This document shows, in pieces, positions 46,076 to 57,896 of a stretch of 64,000 nucleotides of DNA. The first letter of the stretch is position 1. Each line of letters opens with the position of its first letter. The notes under the pieces were generated by a model that saw only the letters and a program-made list of their open reading frames with translations, was not told where the DNA came from and did no database searches. The position numbers and the translations under genes were made by a program. The stretch lies in contig JAVHNS010000002.1 of NCBI GenBank assembly GCA_036872755.1, forward strand, positions 2,790,001 to 2,854,000, in the 5' to 3' direction. This stretch comes from Orbilia blumenaviensis. Lineage: Eukaryota; Ascomycota; Orbiliomycetes; Orbiliales; Orbiliaceae.

Positions 46076-49000
46076 ATGGCCGACGAGGGGAAAGAACTAA
46101 ATCTCCTTAAAAATGTCGAGAATAGGATCGTTTTTGCCCAAAATGATGCGGCGCTTCAGGTAAACCATAGCGAATAACCACGGCCCCAACACAAACGAAG
46201 CTCATAAAACCAGCTGGATACTTACATTACTGTTGTTCTTCGTAGACGATTTTGAAAACGTTTCTGTGCCCTATGCTTTTGAAACTCGAGTCGCCCCATG
46301 CAGCTGTGCGGGAAAAAACTATCTCGATATGTCAGCACATCAATACTAGGATCAAGCCGTCCGTCATACAATTGCCAGTTGCCGCTCTGTTGGCGCAATT
46401 TCAGGGAGCAAACGCCGGCCTGCTGCTCAAGAACTTCGACTTGATGTACATACAAAGGGGCTTAGAAAGACTCCCAACCGACGTAAGCATGTCGCAACTA
46501 ACTATGTGGTACGAGGGGTGCATAAGCAGTTTTAACTAATTTTAATTCTAACCAGGAACTCCAACCACTCTTACCTGGAATCTTGCATGCATTTGATCAG
46601 ATATCTGCAAGCCATGCACGGACAATGTTCCAAGTATTGCTTAATACTCTCATGCAATTGCCTTCGCCCCCAGCGAGAGGTAGCCCGGCTGCTGCTGAGT
46701 ATAAGCAGCTACTAGATCTTGACAACCACGAGACTGCCGCTACCTTCCTATCGCATAAGTTCAAGGGTCTTTTGTTACTAACACTGGCCCCGTTTCAATC
46801 AGCCGAAACAGTAGCTGGGTTATGTTGCCCAGGGCTTTCTGTTGAGGAATTTGAATTCCTTACGCTGGGGAAGAAAGAGACATTTTCGCATACACGTCTA
46901 TTGGCCATAAAACTACGGGTCCTAGAGTTCATCGCCGTGGCTGGGTTTTCGGACGAAAACCTTTATTTCCCTTTCCTGGTCGCTGCTGGATCTGACTCTG
47001 GATCTCAGCTTATAAATCTTGGTGAGGATGGATTGAAGAGGCTTACTATCGACCTCGATCATCTGGAAATCCCGGACACGGTGGAACCAGATAAAAAACT
47101 TCAAAAACCAAATACCATAGGAATCCAGACCGTCCAGAAGTTGTATGGCCTTTATTTAGGTGCTCCCGAGACAAAAACCCTGCCCGCAAGAGCAAGCCTC
47201 AAGAATAGAATTCTTGGTATTCTATCGAAGTCGATACTTGCCTTGAAGGAGGAAGCCGTGCCGCCGACAAAAGTTCAGAAGCTAGTGGAGGATGGGCTTT
47301 TGGGCGATAACCCTGAATACAATTTCAAGTTTAGATCCTCAGTGTTTGGATTTTTGGTTCATGCCACGCGTTTGGGTGGCGATAGTCTTATCCAAACCGT
47401 TGGATATGCTATTGTGGAAAACATCCGAACTTGGATATACGCTGACGGATGGCCAAAGAGCACATCAGTTCACGCGAGTCAACTTTCAACTCACTTAAGG
47501 TCGCAAGGCTATCTCACAATTGGTTTACTTTCTCGGAGGGTACCGATATTCATTGTACAGAACGACTTACAGGTTCTGAGATTCCTTCTTTCTGCGGTAC
47601 GTGGTGAGACTAAAGAGATGAGGTCTTCGGCGGAGGAGGCGATCAGCTCAATCCTTCCATGTTTCTCTTTAATGACTCCAACCCAACGAAAGGAGGTTAA
47701 AGAACTTGCGTTTCAAAGCCTTCTAGACGACAACGACACCGCCGGATGGGGGTCTTATCTCAAAATTGCCAACAGAGCCTCGTCGTTTGGTGATCCGGTC
47801 AGAATTTGGATGTGCCTTTTGGCTTGTGCTACAACGGCCGTGGGGAGCCCCGAGGCGTCACGGGATCTTATTGATGATGGAAGAAAGGCACTGCACCCAT
47901 ACTGGTTCAGCATTTTGCACCCTAGAACAAAGCCATCAAATCAGAGTGCCATGAAAGATACAGTTTCCAATAATGATGAAATGGATATTGATCAAGAGGC
48001 CTTGGAGGATGAATCGACTGAGAAGGCAAAATTCCAACCTTTGCTCACTTACCTCCTATCCAGGGATAGTCATCTTCCAAAGGCTTTCGAGAACAAGCTT
48101 GTGACCACCAAATCAGTCCACGGCGTGCCAATTTTCGTTCTACCTGAAATGGTTGCATTTCTCCGGAATGTATTATTGATGAACTGCTTAGAAGCTGGAA
48201 CACTAAAAGAACTATCTGAAGGGAAAGGCATAGATGACGCCCCTATCGTGGATGGAGATTGGGATACTCGTATAAGCAGCGAATTGGCCACCTCTGACAG
48301 GATGCGGTCCTTCGTTCAACTTTATGTCAGCAATACTACTGTCGCTTCTGATTATTTTGCGCTACTTCTCCAGGCGCTCCTGGATACCTCTGATGCCTCG
48401 ATTTTCGGAAACATCCTAATGGAGTTTTTCCCTTTGCTCTCCTGGTCAATTCTGGAACGCCTCCTTGTAATATCAAGCCAAAACCAGTGGGCTGAGCTCA
48501 GCCGGATGGCGTGGCAAGGCAAACGCGCGGAAAGAGAGACCGCGTCGTACCTATTAGGCACATTTAAAGCCCTGGATACAACTGAGGACGAAGTCAAGAC
48601 CAAAGAGTGGCTTGGTCTTCATACATCCCGAATCACGGATTGGGAGTCTTGTCCAGCCACAGTAAGCTATCCTCTAGTATATTTATAACGCGAACACTCT
48701 AACCTAATGGCGTTTTGCAGGAATCTAATAGAACGCATGGTTCGATTATCGCCATTTCGTACTACCTCTCACGCTTGAATGTCGAGGTTCCCTACAGAGG
48801 CGTAGCGGCGTCCGTTAGCAATGAGGACGTCTCGAAAACGATTTCAGCTTATGTTGATATCACTATAAATTCTCGCGACACTGAGTTTCGGGATGCAGCC
48901 ATCAGCGCTTTGACACAACTCTGTTACTTCAGAGTATTCCAGCCATCTCAGACCCAACGGGGTACAGAGCTCTTTGAAAAACTCAAAGCCCTTGGGAAGT

Positions 49001-52000
49001 CTGGGCATGAAAAGGCGGTTATTGCCCTTGGGGCATTTAGTCTCATATACCCGATCACCCACAACCCCGATGTAACGGCGGAGGAGAAGGACCAGGTCAC
49101 AAAGATCAAAGAAATTCTTACTAGCATTCATGATAATAAAATGCCTGAGCTTTCGTTTGCTACTGGAGAAGCATTGTCTGTCTTGGCAGCTGGTTGGGAT
49201 TCCCAGATACTCGCAAGAAAGATGGATCTAATCGACGGGAAGGTTACTGGAGCAAGTCTCAGAGAGAGAGACAACGGTCGGATATTAGGTAATCTTGTGT
49301 CTGAATTGTTGGAAATGCGGGCAAAAGGTGGAAGCGCAAGCTTCCGAAAAGCAGCCTGTGTCTGGCTCCTTAGCATGGTGCAATATTGTGGTCATTTGGA
49401 TCAGGTTCGCGAACGATTTGAAGATATCCACACCGCCTTCAGGTTATATCTCACGGATAGAGAAGAGTTTGTCCAAGAAACTGCTTCTCGTGGTTTAACA
49501 AAGGTTTATGAGCTTGGGGACAAGAGCCTGAAAGAAGATCTTGTTAGGAATCTCGTCTCTTCGTTCACAGGGACAACCAAAACACTGGCGGGTCAGGTGC
49601 AAGCAGATACCCAGTTATTTGAACCTGGTGCATTACCAACTGGCGATGGCTCCGTCTCGACATACAAAGATATATTGTCTTTAGCGTCAGAGGTGGGCGA
49701 TTCGAGTCTCGTTTACAAATTTATGTCATTGGCATCTCATTCCGCGATGTGGTCGAGCCGGGCAGCCTTTGGAAGGTTCGGTCTAGGCACAATAATGTCG
49801 AATTCCGAAGAGATGTTTGCAGAAAACCCAAAACTCTACGCGAAACTATTCCGATATCGATTTGATCCGAACCCGAATGTTCAAAGGTCAATGAACGATA
49901 TCTGGAAGGCATTGGTGAAAAATCCAGGTGCAACAATTGATAAATATTTTGATAATATTATGGAGGACCTCCTCAGGACAATTGTTGACAGAGAGTGGAG
50001 AACAAGGGAAGCAAGCTGTGGGGCAATTGCGGATCTAATTCAAGGTCGCCAACCCTCTCAAGTAGGCAAATTTAACCCCAACATATTTAGGTTGCCCGGG
50101 CTAATCAAATTTCTGGCCAGTATGAGAAACACCTCCAAGACATTTGGTCTATGAGTTTTAAGGTCCTTGACGACATCAAAGCATCCGTGCGGGAAGCGGC
50201 AATGAAACTGTGCCGAACCTTAACTAAATCACTGATTCATACCGTTTCTGACGAGCACAATACTTCGCCAAAGGATGCCAAAAAATCACTGGACAATATC
50301 ATGCCGTTCTTGATGGGACCAAATGGCTTAGAAAGCCAAGCAGAAGATGCACAAATGCTAGCTCTGAGTGAGTGCCAAACTAATAGCCCCGCGGAGTTTG
50401 GATACTAATACTCTTACCTCTCGAAGAAACCCTATTGGACCTAGTCAAAAAATGCGGACGTGTTCTACGGCCGTATGTCCCGGATATGATTGATCAATTT
50501 TTGAATTTGCTGAGTTCCCTAGAACCGCAAGCTATTAACTATCTACACCTCAACGCCGCGAAATATAATCTGACTGAAGACAAGGTAATATAATCCGGAG
50601 AGAAATTATTTGAATCCTGTGGTAACAAATAATCGTTATAGATTGATGCCGCCAGACTGTCAAGCGTTCGTGCATCTCCCATGATGTAAGTCGATCATTG
50701 AACCAAAAGCAAGCGTGTCACCCTAACCACTGTACAGGGACGCCATTGAGCGTTGTCTGGATATCGCGGATGCAGATGTTATGAAGGTGTTCATCCCAAG
50801 GTTAAATAAAGCGATCAAAAAGGTCGTCGGCATGCCATCGAAAGTCGGCTGTAGTAGGGTCGTCGTAACTTTGGTGATCCGTCACAGCTATCTATTCAGG
50901 CCATATGCGAATGATACATTGAAGGTGATATCTGCGGCCCTTGTTGACAGAAACGAAACTGTCTCAGCATCGTATGCCGCTGCTTGTGGTTATCTTGCAA
51001 GGCTCGCCAGCGATGAAGCTGTCATCAAACTTCTACAATACGCCCAGAATCTTTATTTCGAGCAACAAGGTATTTAAGTATTCTCCACTCTATTTTGGGA
51101 AGTGGTAACTTAAACGTGAAATTAGAGGAGCGAATGAGGGTATTATCTGCCTCGGTATTAAATGCTATTTCCAAACAGTAAGTGGGTCATTGATTCGCGG
51201 AGAGTTCCGGTTAGAACTAAGGGCTAAACTAATACTGACTAACTACCTACGCAAAGTGCCTCGGATCGATTTCAGGCTCTTGCTTCAGATATTCTTCCAG
51301 TTGCATTCGTTGCAAAGCATGATCCGGAAGAATCTGTTGCGGAAGAATATTCAAAATGCTGGTCCGACAATACAGGGGGCTCTGGAGCGGTAAAACTCTA
51401 CCTGCCAGAGATCGCGGCTCTTGCCGGTGCCCATCTTGATTCAGCAAGATGGACTATTAAACAGACTGCAGCACTGTCCATCGCGGACATCTGTGTTGTA
51501 CTAGGTATCCCTGTCCCACAATGGCTGCCACATGCTACGTTCCACAACTGACGGGTTCCATGGGCAGGCCCAGATCTCACCCAAGAGCAGTTCGATGTTG
51601 TATATCCCCTTGCAGTTCGGAGTGTTGCAGGGAAGAGCTATCCGTCGAAATACAGGGTCCTTGAGGGTTTCGCAGCCCTTTGCACGTCGCCGAAGTTTAC
51701 AGAGGCCCGGAAACTTAAAGAAGTTTCGAAGGTGAATTGAATATCAAACAAAAAAAAACCCAGCTTACCCCAAACTGACATGGCCCATGGTCGCAGATTT
51801 TTCTTCGGGAGGCTAATCGAAATAATAAAGATTACCGCCCGCACGCATTTGACAGCTTGGCAAAGTTTTTGAAGGCCCAAAGTGAGACAAATTTGTACGA
51901 CGAAGTAGTAGGAATTGTAGAAAACGTGTTTGATGCCGGTGCAATTACCGACGAGGATGAAATGGATACAGACAACCATGGTAAATCATCAGAAAGGCTG

Positions 52001-52620
52001 TGAGTGGAGAAAATTGTCCGAACCCTTCAAATGTGGCAGCTGAACTTATCCCAATCCGATGGTAGGTGGCAAATTACGCTAGTAAGTAGTCTTCAGCTTT
52101 TAGCTTCAAGTATGCACAGAGGATACCCAAACTCAGGTAGGTTTAAACGAATGTCGGCCCCCTTTCAGCTCATAGGTACACAGTAGACGGCTGTGAAGAG
52201 CGTGCCAATCTCCTGCTTGCTGACGCAATTTTTTGCTTTCTTTTCATTGCAGCCTCACAAGTGGAGACTCTCCTTGCGTTGGTCGAAAAGCAGTTACTGC
52301 CTAGCTGTAGCCGGGATGTGAAATCAGCAGCAATAGAGCTTGTCGAACGGATTTTAAGTCGTCTGCAAGATAACGGGCCATCAACTGCCGCCTCGCCTGT
52401 GGACCCGAAGACATGGAACAAGTCTCTCGTGCAGCTTTGGACTAACCTCAACTTGGTCTCGAAGGGGGCAAGTTCGGAGAATGAGAAAATTCGAAAGGAA
52501 CTAAAATCCGCCACCGAAAAACTATGCATATGGATGGGAAGGCTGCAAGTCGATGGGCATAGCATCTCGGAATTGGTACAAGCCCGGGATCAGGTCAACC
52601 AATTCCTTGGGCAGACATAA
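46076..52620 (+). CDS. ECM29: proteasome adaptor and scaffold protein ECM29
   Basis: Predicted 1,884 aa from 14 exons: 46076-46159, 46246-46482, 46556-48661, 48721-50061, 50121-50367, 50427-50584, 50642-50685, 50738-51069, 51126-51177, 51257-51504, 51568-51731, 51797-51999, 52066-52136 and 52253-52620. Every junction is in phase. The protein is an almost continuous helical HEAT-type repeat solenoid, as known for ECM29, and the length fits the family. Recognisable segments are the N-terminal LLKLESPHAAVREKTISICQ, the central MSFKVLDDIKASVREAAM and the LPEIAALAGAHLDSARW repeat near the C terminus. ECM29 clamps the 26S proteasome, binding the regulatory particle and the 20S core, and works in assembly quality control and stress disassembly. 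Nine of the 13 introns lie in the last 2.6 kb. Part of the region near residue 560 is acidic (NDEMDIDQEALEDES-like). Function is assigned by family, with high confidence. Confidence 0.92.
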
Positions 52621-54940
52621 AGTCATCGGATAAGGAATGCAACGATTGGCTCGTGAACCTGCTTTAGCGAGGCTCTGCCTCCCACCGTTTCACATAGAAG
52701 AAGGCTTTTGCAACACGCCATCATGAGTAAATAACAATAATATCCTCAAGTTATCGCCTGAAAAATTTTCCATCCGGGATCACGCTTTTTGGGTATTACC
52801 CCGTAAATTAAGACCATTGCTTTTGCTCGGGAGCAGCCTGTCCAAATGGGATCTAGATTTGGCAGCGTGACTATGTCATAGGTAAACTGATCTCGAGATC
52901 ATGTCCAGAATTCTTCGAAGTGCATACATGTATACCAGGCACCCAGGGATCTAATACAACTTGGGAAGTAACCGCACGAATGCAGGCGATTCCGAAGTCG
53001 CCCCCCATGTGCGCATCAGAATCACCTCGCACCTCGAACGTCTAGTCCCAATCAGTCCTGGTTGGTATGTAACCTCTTCGATTGAAGCGTCATAGACTCT
53101 GAGTATCAGGAGTGGTTGATGATCGGAGTATAGTGGGGTGGCGTTTTCCGAAGGCGAGCTGATGCTCCCACTGCTCAAATCGTGCGACACAACTGACAAG
53201 CAATGCAGCCGCTGGAGGCGACCCGCCAAAATGGAGCGCTTGGGCTGAGGAATTTGGGACTGTCCCAGGGGCACTTTTGTATTTTGGATGCGTGCGTTCA
53301 CAATCGCAGAATCGAATGAAACTCTTGCCGACAGCGTTCAGGATTATGATTTCAGGGTCCTGCACGAGGTTCCAACTCGCTCGATTCTCGCTCGACTCCA
53401 CACGAATGAATCAGGAACACGCAAGCAGGTTGCACCTGAAATTTTCCCCAAAATGGTAGTCATGTAGGTACCTCAAACCACCAAGCTGTCGATAAGCTCA
53501 ATGGACTTTGCTTCTTATTGACTAAAACCTGGGTTCGGGTCGCTGTCGCACCATGTTAGCCAACGACATTAGAGACACCCACACACGCCCAAATGTATTC
53601 CTGCGGGGGGCAGCAATTAGCAATAGGAATAGACGCACGAGGAAGAAGAAAATAAAATACCGAAAAGAAGCAAGGTATGAAACTGTCCGACCTAAACTTC
53701 TTTGAAAATTTTCTCCACAGGTGTCCCCATTCTGCGAAGCACCTGCGCACTACCTGGTACATATTAGATGACCGAGCATTTATATGCAGCAAGGGCAGTG
53801 GACGCCCGTATGGCTGGCTTGGTCTACCAATCGCAAATGGTCTGTGCAGGCAGGCAGGCAGGCGTCAGCGGGATGCCAAACTTTCTTTCTGTTGTGCATG
53901 CCCACCCGAGGAGCGAAGATTCTGCTTAGCTGGTGAACTTGATCCACACCCTTGTAGCGTACATGTAATAATGTACCATTGAAGAGGAGCTGTCACTGCC
54001 TGATCTCGTTCTTTGCCTTGGCCATGGACAGTTACCTAACTTACTAAAGACTTTAATTGTGAATGGCGGAATTCAAGGTTTTATATCAGGGGACCCGGAC
54101 GGACATCTTGCTCGTGACGTTTTCACTCCCTTCCTAAAACCTCCTAACTCCTGCGTTCGAGATCCTCGCCGTGGACCTTCGCCAGTTCATGTTTCTCTCC
54201 ATCAGATCAGGCCCCCAGCTATGGTTGTCCATTAGAACGGAAACCAGACATCCTGGGATATCCGCCCCGAAAGCAAATTAAGCAGCGTGGACAACTCACA
54301 GGGTCAGACCACCCCTCCTCGGGACCCTCTATTATTACTGACAGCAACGGCTCGAGCCCTATTTGTGGCTTGACGAACCCCATTATCAATCCAATCTATT
54401 ACTGTTAAGCCATCGCCGGGTTCCACTGTGCCTGATCTGATCGGGGACGCGCACTGGATTGCTGAATCCAGCAAATCATCTTGTGGACTCCTGCAAGCCA
54501 TGTTTTAAAGCCATCCAAGCATTGATTCACTTTGTGGATAATCCCATCTGGAAGTATTATCATATTTTCATTTAACGAGGGCCCTCTTTTACCGTCTATG
54601 GAATATCCCAGCCCATGACTCGCCAATATCAAAAGTATAGGTTAAGCTGGCTACAAGGTAACTTGCATTCTGGTTCTTATTTTTCTTTCTATCGAAGGGT
54701 TTTCTGTCCGCCTAATTTTTGTCCTGGAAAAAATTCGGTGCTCCTTTTTCGATTTGCTCAAAACCATTGGGTTGGACGGTCTCGAATCAGATTTGTCTTT
54801 TTTAATATTTGTCTTGCTGGCTCACCCATGGATTTGCTCTTCCTCCTTTGTAACACCATACTAATGGCTCCTACCTCCTACAGCACTCAACAACCGTAGC
54901 GGTCTCTTTAACGCCTTGAAAGCTCGAAGTTATCTACAAC
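52621..54940. other. gene-free spacer, about 2.3 kb
   Basis: 3' flank of ECM29 and promoter of the Zn2Cys6 factor. Two overlapping minus-strand frames of 103 and 116 codons at 52951-53401 lie in different phases and cannot be joined by a sensible intron, so I do not call a gene. A (CAGG)4 run lies at 53847-53862. The last 350 bases upstream of 54941 are pyrimidine-rich, as expected for a promoter or leader. Confidence 0.5.
53847..53862. repeat. (CAGG)4 tetranucleotide repeat
   Basis: Four perfect CAGG units in the spacer upstream of the Zn2Cys6 gene. It is short, and listed because it may be polymorphic. Confidence 0.8.
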
Positions 54941-57896
54941 ATGGAAAAGGGAAGGAAAGGTCGTCGGCACTCAGTGCCTCACATCCAGATGAGGGAGGAT
55001 GGCGGTGGCGGTAGTAGTTCGAGCTCCTCGTCACGTTCTAAGCTCGCAATTATAGCTCCACGCAACGAGAAGGATAAGGGAACTGGTTCCTCTAGGTCTC
55101 CAAAGGACGGTATCTTCAAAGATAGACTGCCACCCCGTTCTCGGACTGGTTGTTGGTATGTGGCTTTTTCCCCTCCATCCATCTTCCAAGCCCTTTCCAA
55201 TTTTCATCTCTGTTTTTATTTTTTTTATTTTATTTTATTTTATTTTTTGCCTCCAAGTTGAATGATAATTAACTGGACGGCCCTTCCTAGGACTTGTCGA
55301 GTATGTCTTCCTGACTATCTAGGGATGTACGTGGCGATTTCCATTTCTCGCTAACATTTTTGGAATTATCGTTTTATAGACTCGAAAAGTAAAGTGCAGC
55401 GAGGAGCATCCTGTCTGCAGCGTGAGTTCTACTTCTATCCTACACCCTGAACTCTTGCCCGTTCCATTGAGGAAGCTTCAAGGAAGCTAAAAAAATTTCG
55501 TACAGCAATGCGCTCGATTACAACATCAGTGTGACTATCACCCGAGGCTCTCCTTCCGTGATGATACACGTCGTATCGTAGACCGGATGCCCGAGGTCTC
55601 CATTGTCGGGAGCGTAACTTGGGACCGTAAGTATTTCACAGCCTGCCATTTGTCCGACTATGCAGTCCCTCGGGCCGAACTTAAAAGTCGTATCCTAGGA
55701 AAAGCACGCTTAAGACGAACTTCGATTATTGCAAGAGAACCCGCGATTAGCCCGGAAGCTCTCGCATTGCCACCCTTTCATCAACTAGGGAACGACGAGG
55801 AGCGAGAATTAAAGGCAACAACTCGACCACCTGCAACATTCAATCTCGTGCTCACACAGGAAAGTTTCGAACGTGAACATGAGGTCGAGATCAAGTCTGA
55901 GTACGACGCCAACGATTTGGCATCGCCACTCAGGGAAAAGATAAAAGTTGAAGATGATATAAGTCCGATTTCGGAACGGATTCCGTCCTTTAGACGGACT
56001 CTAGTCAATCAGACGATTTCTTCGTCACCTGCTACGGTATCGGAACCCGACATCGTGATCCTAGCAAGATTTGAAGAGCCTGCAGCGAATGTGGCAAAAC
56101 CTTCTTCACTGACCCCGACCACGAATAGTTCTGCAGGTCGACGCCCGTCCGTTGCATCTGTTCGTTCAGCTGGCCAAAGTTCAACTGCGACATCGAAAAG
56201 TTCGCCACAGCTGGACGGTCCTAAAGTTCTACCAACTGTTATTCCGAAGGAGGAACCTATTCACGTTCATCTGCCTTTTTCAATACCGGACTATGCCCTA
56301 ACGCTTAATTCGACGGACTCTGTTTATCTGAATTATTACCGGAGTTATGTTTCGCAACATGTTTTCCATGTTCGTGGTGTTGGAAGTATTTGGAATCCAG
56401 CTTCAATTCATGGAGAGGACTTTTTCGACTTGGAGGCTACCAGATTTCCACCGGTAGGTACGCCGCACCTTGGATAAGGGGATTGGTTAGGGTTGAATTT
56501 CGGTGTGCTAAATTCGCATCCCAACAGCTTTTCCATGCGATGATGGCAGTGTCGGCCTTTAGTTTTGAACATAGGAGCCCGAATGGAAACAATTTTGTCC
56601 AATCCTTACAACATTACCAAGCTGTTCTTCCAGCTCTACAGTCCAGTCTATCCAGCCCAATTGACCTGACATCAGATGGTATTCTTTATACACATTTCTT
56701 CCTTTTACTCTATGAAGTTAGTTTCCTAGTGTCTTTTGGGGTTGTTGTTTTTTTATTTTATTTTTATAAACCTGCTCACCGGTTTCAAGATTGCAGCAGC
56801 GGAAGCTGGACGGCCGAATCTATGGCAGCAAAATTTATCTCAGCTACGCAGTTTTATTTTCGAAAGAGGCCAGCCCGATAACTCAGGAGCGACACCATTC
56901 ATCATCTGGTACCTGGTTGCAATCGATGTTATTTCCTCGCTGGCAGGAGTTGAGGATGGGAACCTTACAGAATCTTTCCTAAGAAGCCATCTTATCACGG
57001 ATTTCAAGAAAACTTTCGCGCCAAGTGCCGTGGCAGACGGTCTTTCAGTGTACTCCTCGCCAACTCATCAAGCGCTGGAAAGTGAGGCATTCCTTCAGGC
57101 TCTTTCCTTGAATCAGGAGCTTATTCTTCTGGGGTCGACAATCGCGAAGACTCGGGTTGCACTGAAGGCATCAACACCGATAGCGACAGAATATGGATCG
57201 GATGACCCTCTTTCAAGCCCGGATATCCAAGCGTCGATGCGAGAATCACAAATCCACCATATTCTAGAAGAATTGCAACGGGTTTGGATATTTCACCAGA
57301 GTGGGATGACGAATCTCGCAACGGAAGCGGATAGCGCAATGTCCACTCGCCTCACGGTCCTTCAAAGCCAGGTAAAGAATTTACTCAGGTGCCTTTGATT
57401 TTTTGGGTATCCATAGTTATTGATATATTGACGTTTTTGTTTTTTCCAATTTGTGCTTTAGGCCAAACTTTTCTACCACGCGCTTAACCTTTATGCTCGA
57501 ACCAGCATGTGGCCCAACCAGACTCGAGAAACCGCAGATGTCGAGATTAATTTGAACGAAATCGCCGTCTCGATCCGAACCATCATGTCGGAATCAGCAC
57601 AGGTCCTAAACAATCCAGCAGTTTTCTTCAGCACCGGCTTTCTTGTCTTCCCACTTTTCATGGCAGGAATCTCAGCTACGGACGCACGAGACCAAGCATG
57701 GGTCCTTGACGCCCTTACTCGAGCCGGCATTCATACAGTGGGACGTAACTGTAATGTCATAAAATCAGCATTGCAATCAATTTATCAACATCAGAACGCC
57801 GGCTTGCACCCGGTTGGTGCCGTTGCCTCCACCAACAGGCCATGGCAGGATATACTTTGCGGTTTCGGCGTCCAGGTGGCACTTTTTGGGTTTTAA
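54941..57896 (+). CDS. Zn2Cys6 transcription factor with fungal TF domain, 806 aa
   Basis: Seven exons: 54941-55155, 55291-55300, 55380-55421, 55506-56453, 56528-56716, 56790-57371 and 57462-57896; phases agree throughout. The DNA-binding cluster spans residues about 70-97 and has exact CX2CX6CX6CX2CX6C spacing, from GCWTCRTRKVKC through EEHPVCSQCARLQHQC. It is assembled from four exons, one of only 10 bases. Basic, Ser-rich sequence precedes it. An acidic/Ser linker follows, then a C-terminal helical fungal transcription-factor domain from about residue 400 (LFHAMMAVSAFSFEH ... PWQDILCGFGVQVALFGF) resembling the Fungal_trans_2 type. The cluster with RLSFRDDTRR after it recalls ACR-2/acriflavine-control-like factors, but I hold that loosely. 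It should act in the nucleus as a regulator of unknown targets. A GAAG-less weak acceptor (CAAG) is used before exon 6. Confidence 0.9.
55291..55300 (+). other. 10-nt micro-exon within the zinc-cluster coding sequence
   Basis: The ten bases gacttgtcga are flanked by an acceptor (CCTAG) and a donor (GTATGT). They supply the last base of a Trp codon and the codons Thr-Cys-Arg, including the second zinc-binding Cys. Including them gives the exact Zn2Cys6 spacing; skipping them shifts the frame. Evidence is the splice sites plus restoration of a conserved motif. Confidence 0.75.

Noticed and set aside
52951..53401. Two overlapping minus-strand frames (116 and 103 codons) after ECM29
   Set aside because: They lie in different phases; no intron of sensible length joins them and neither resembles a known protein.
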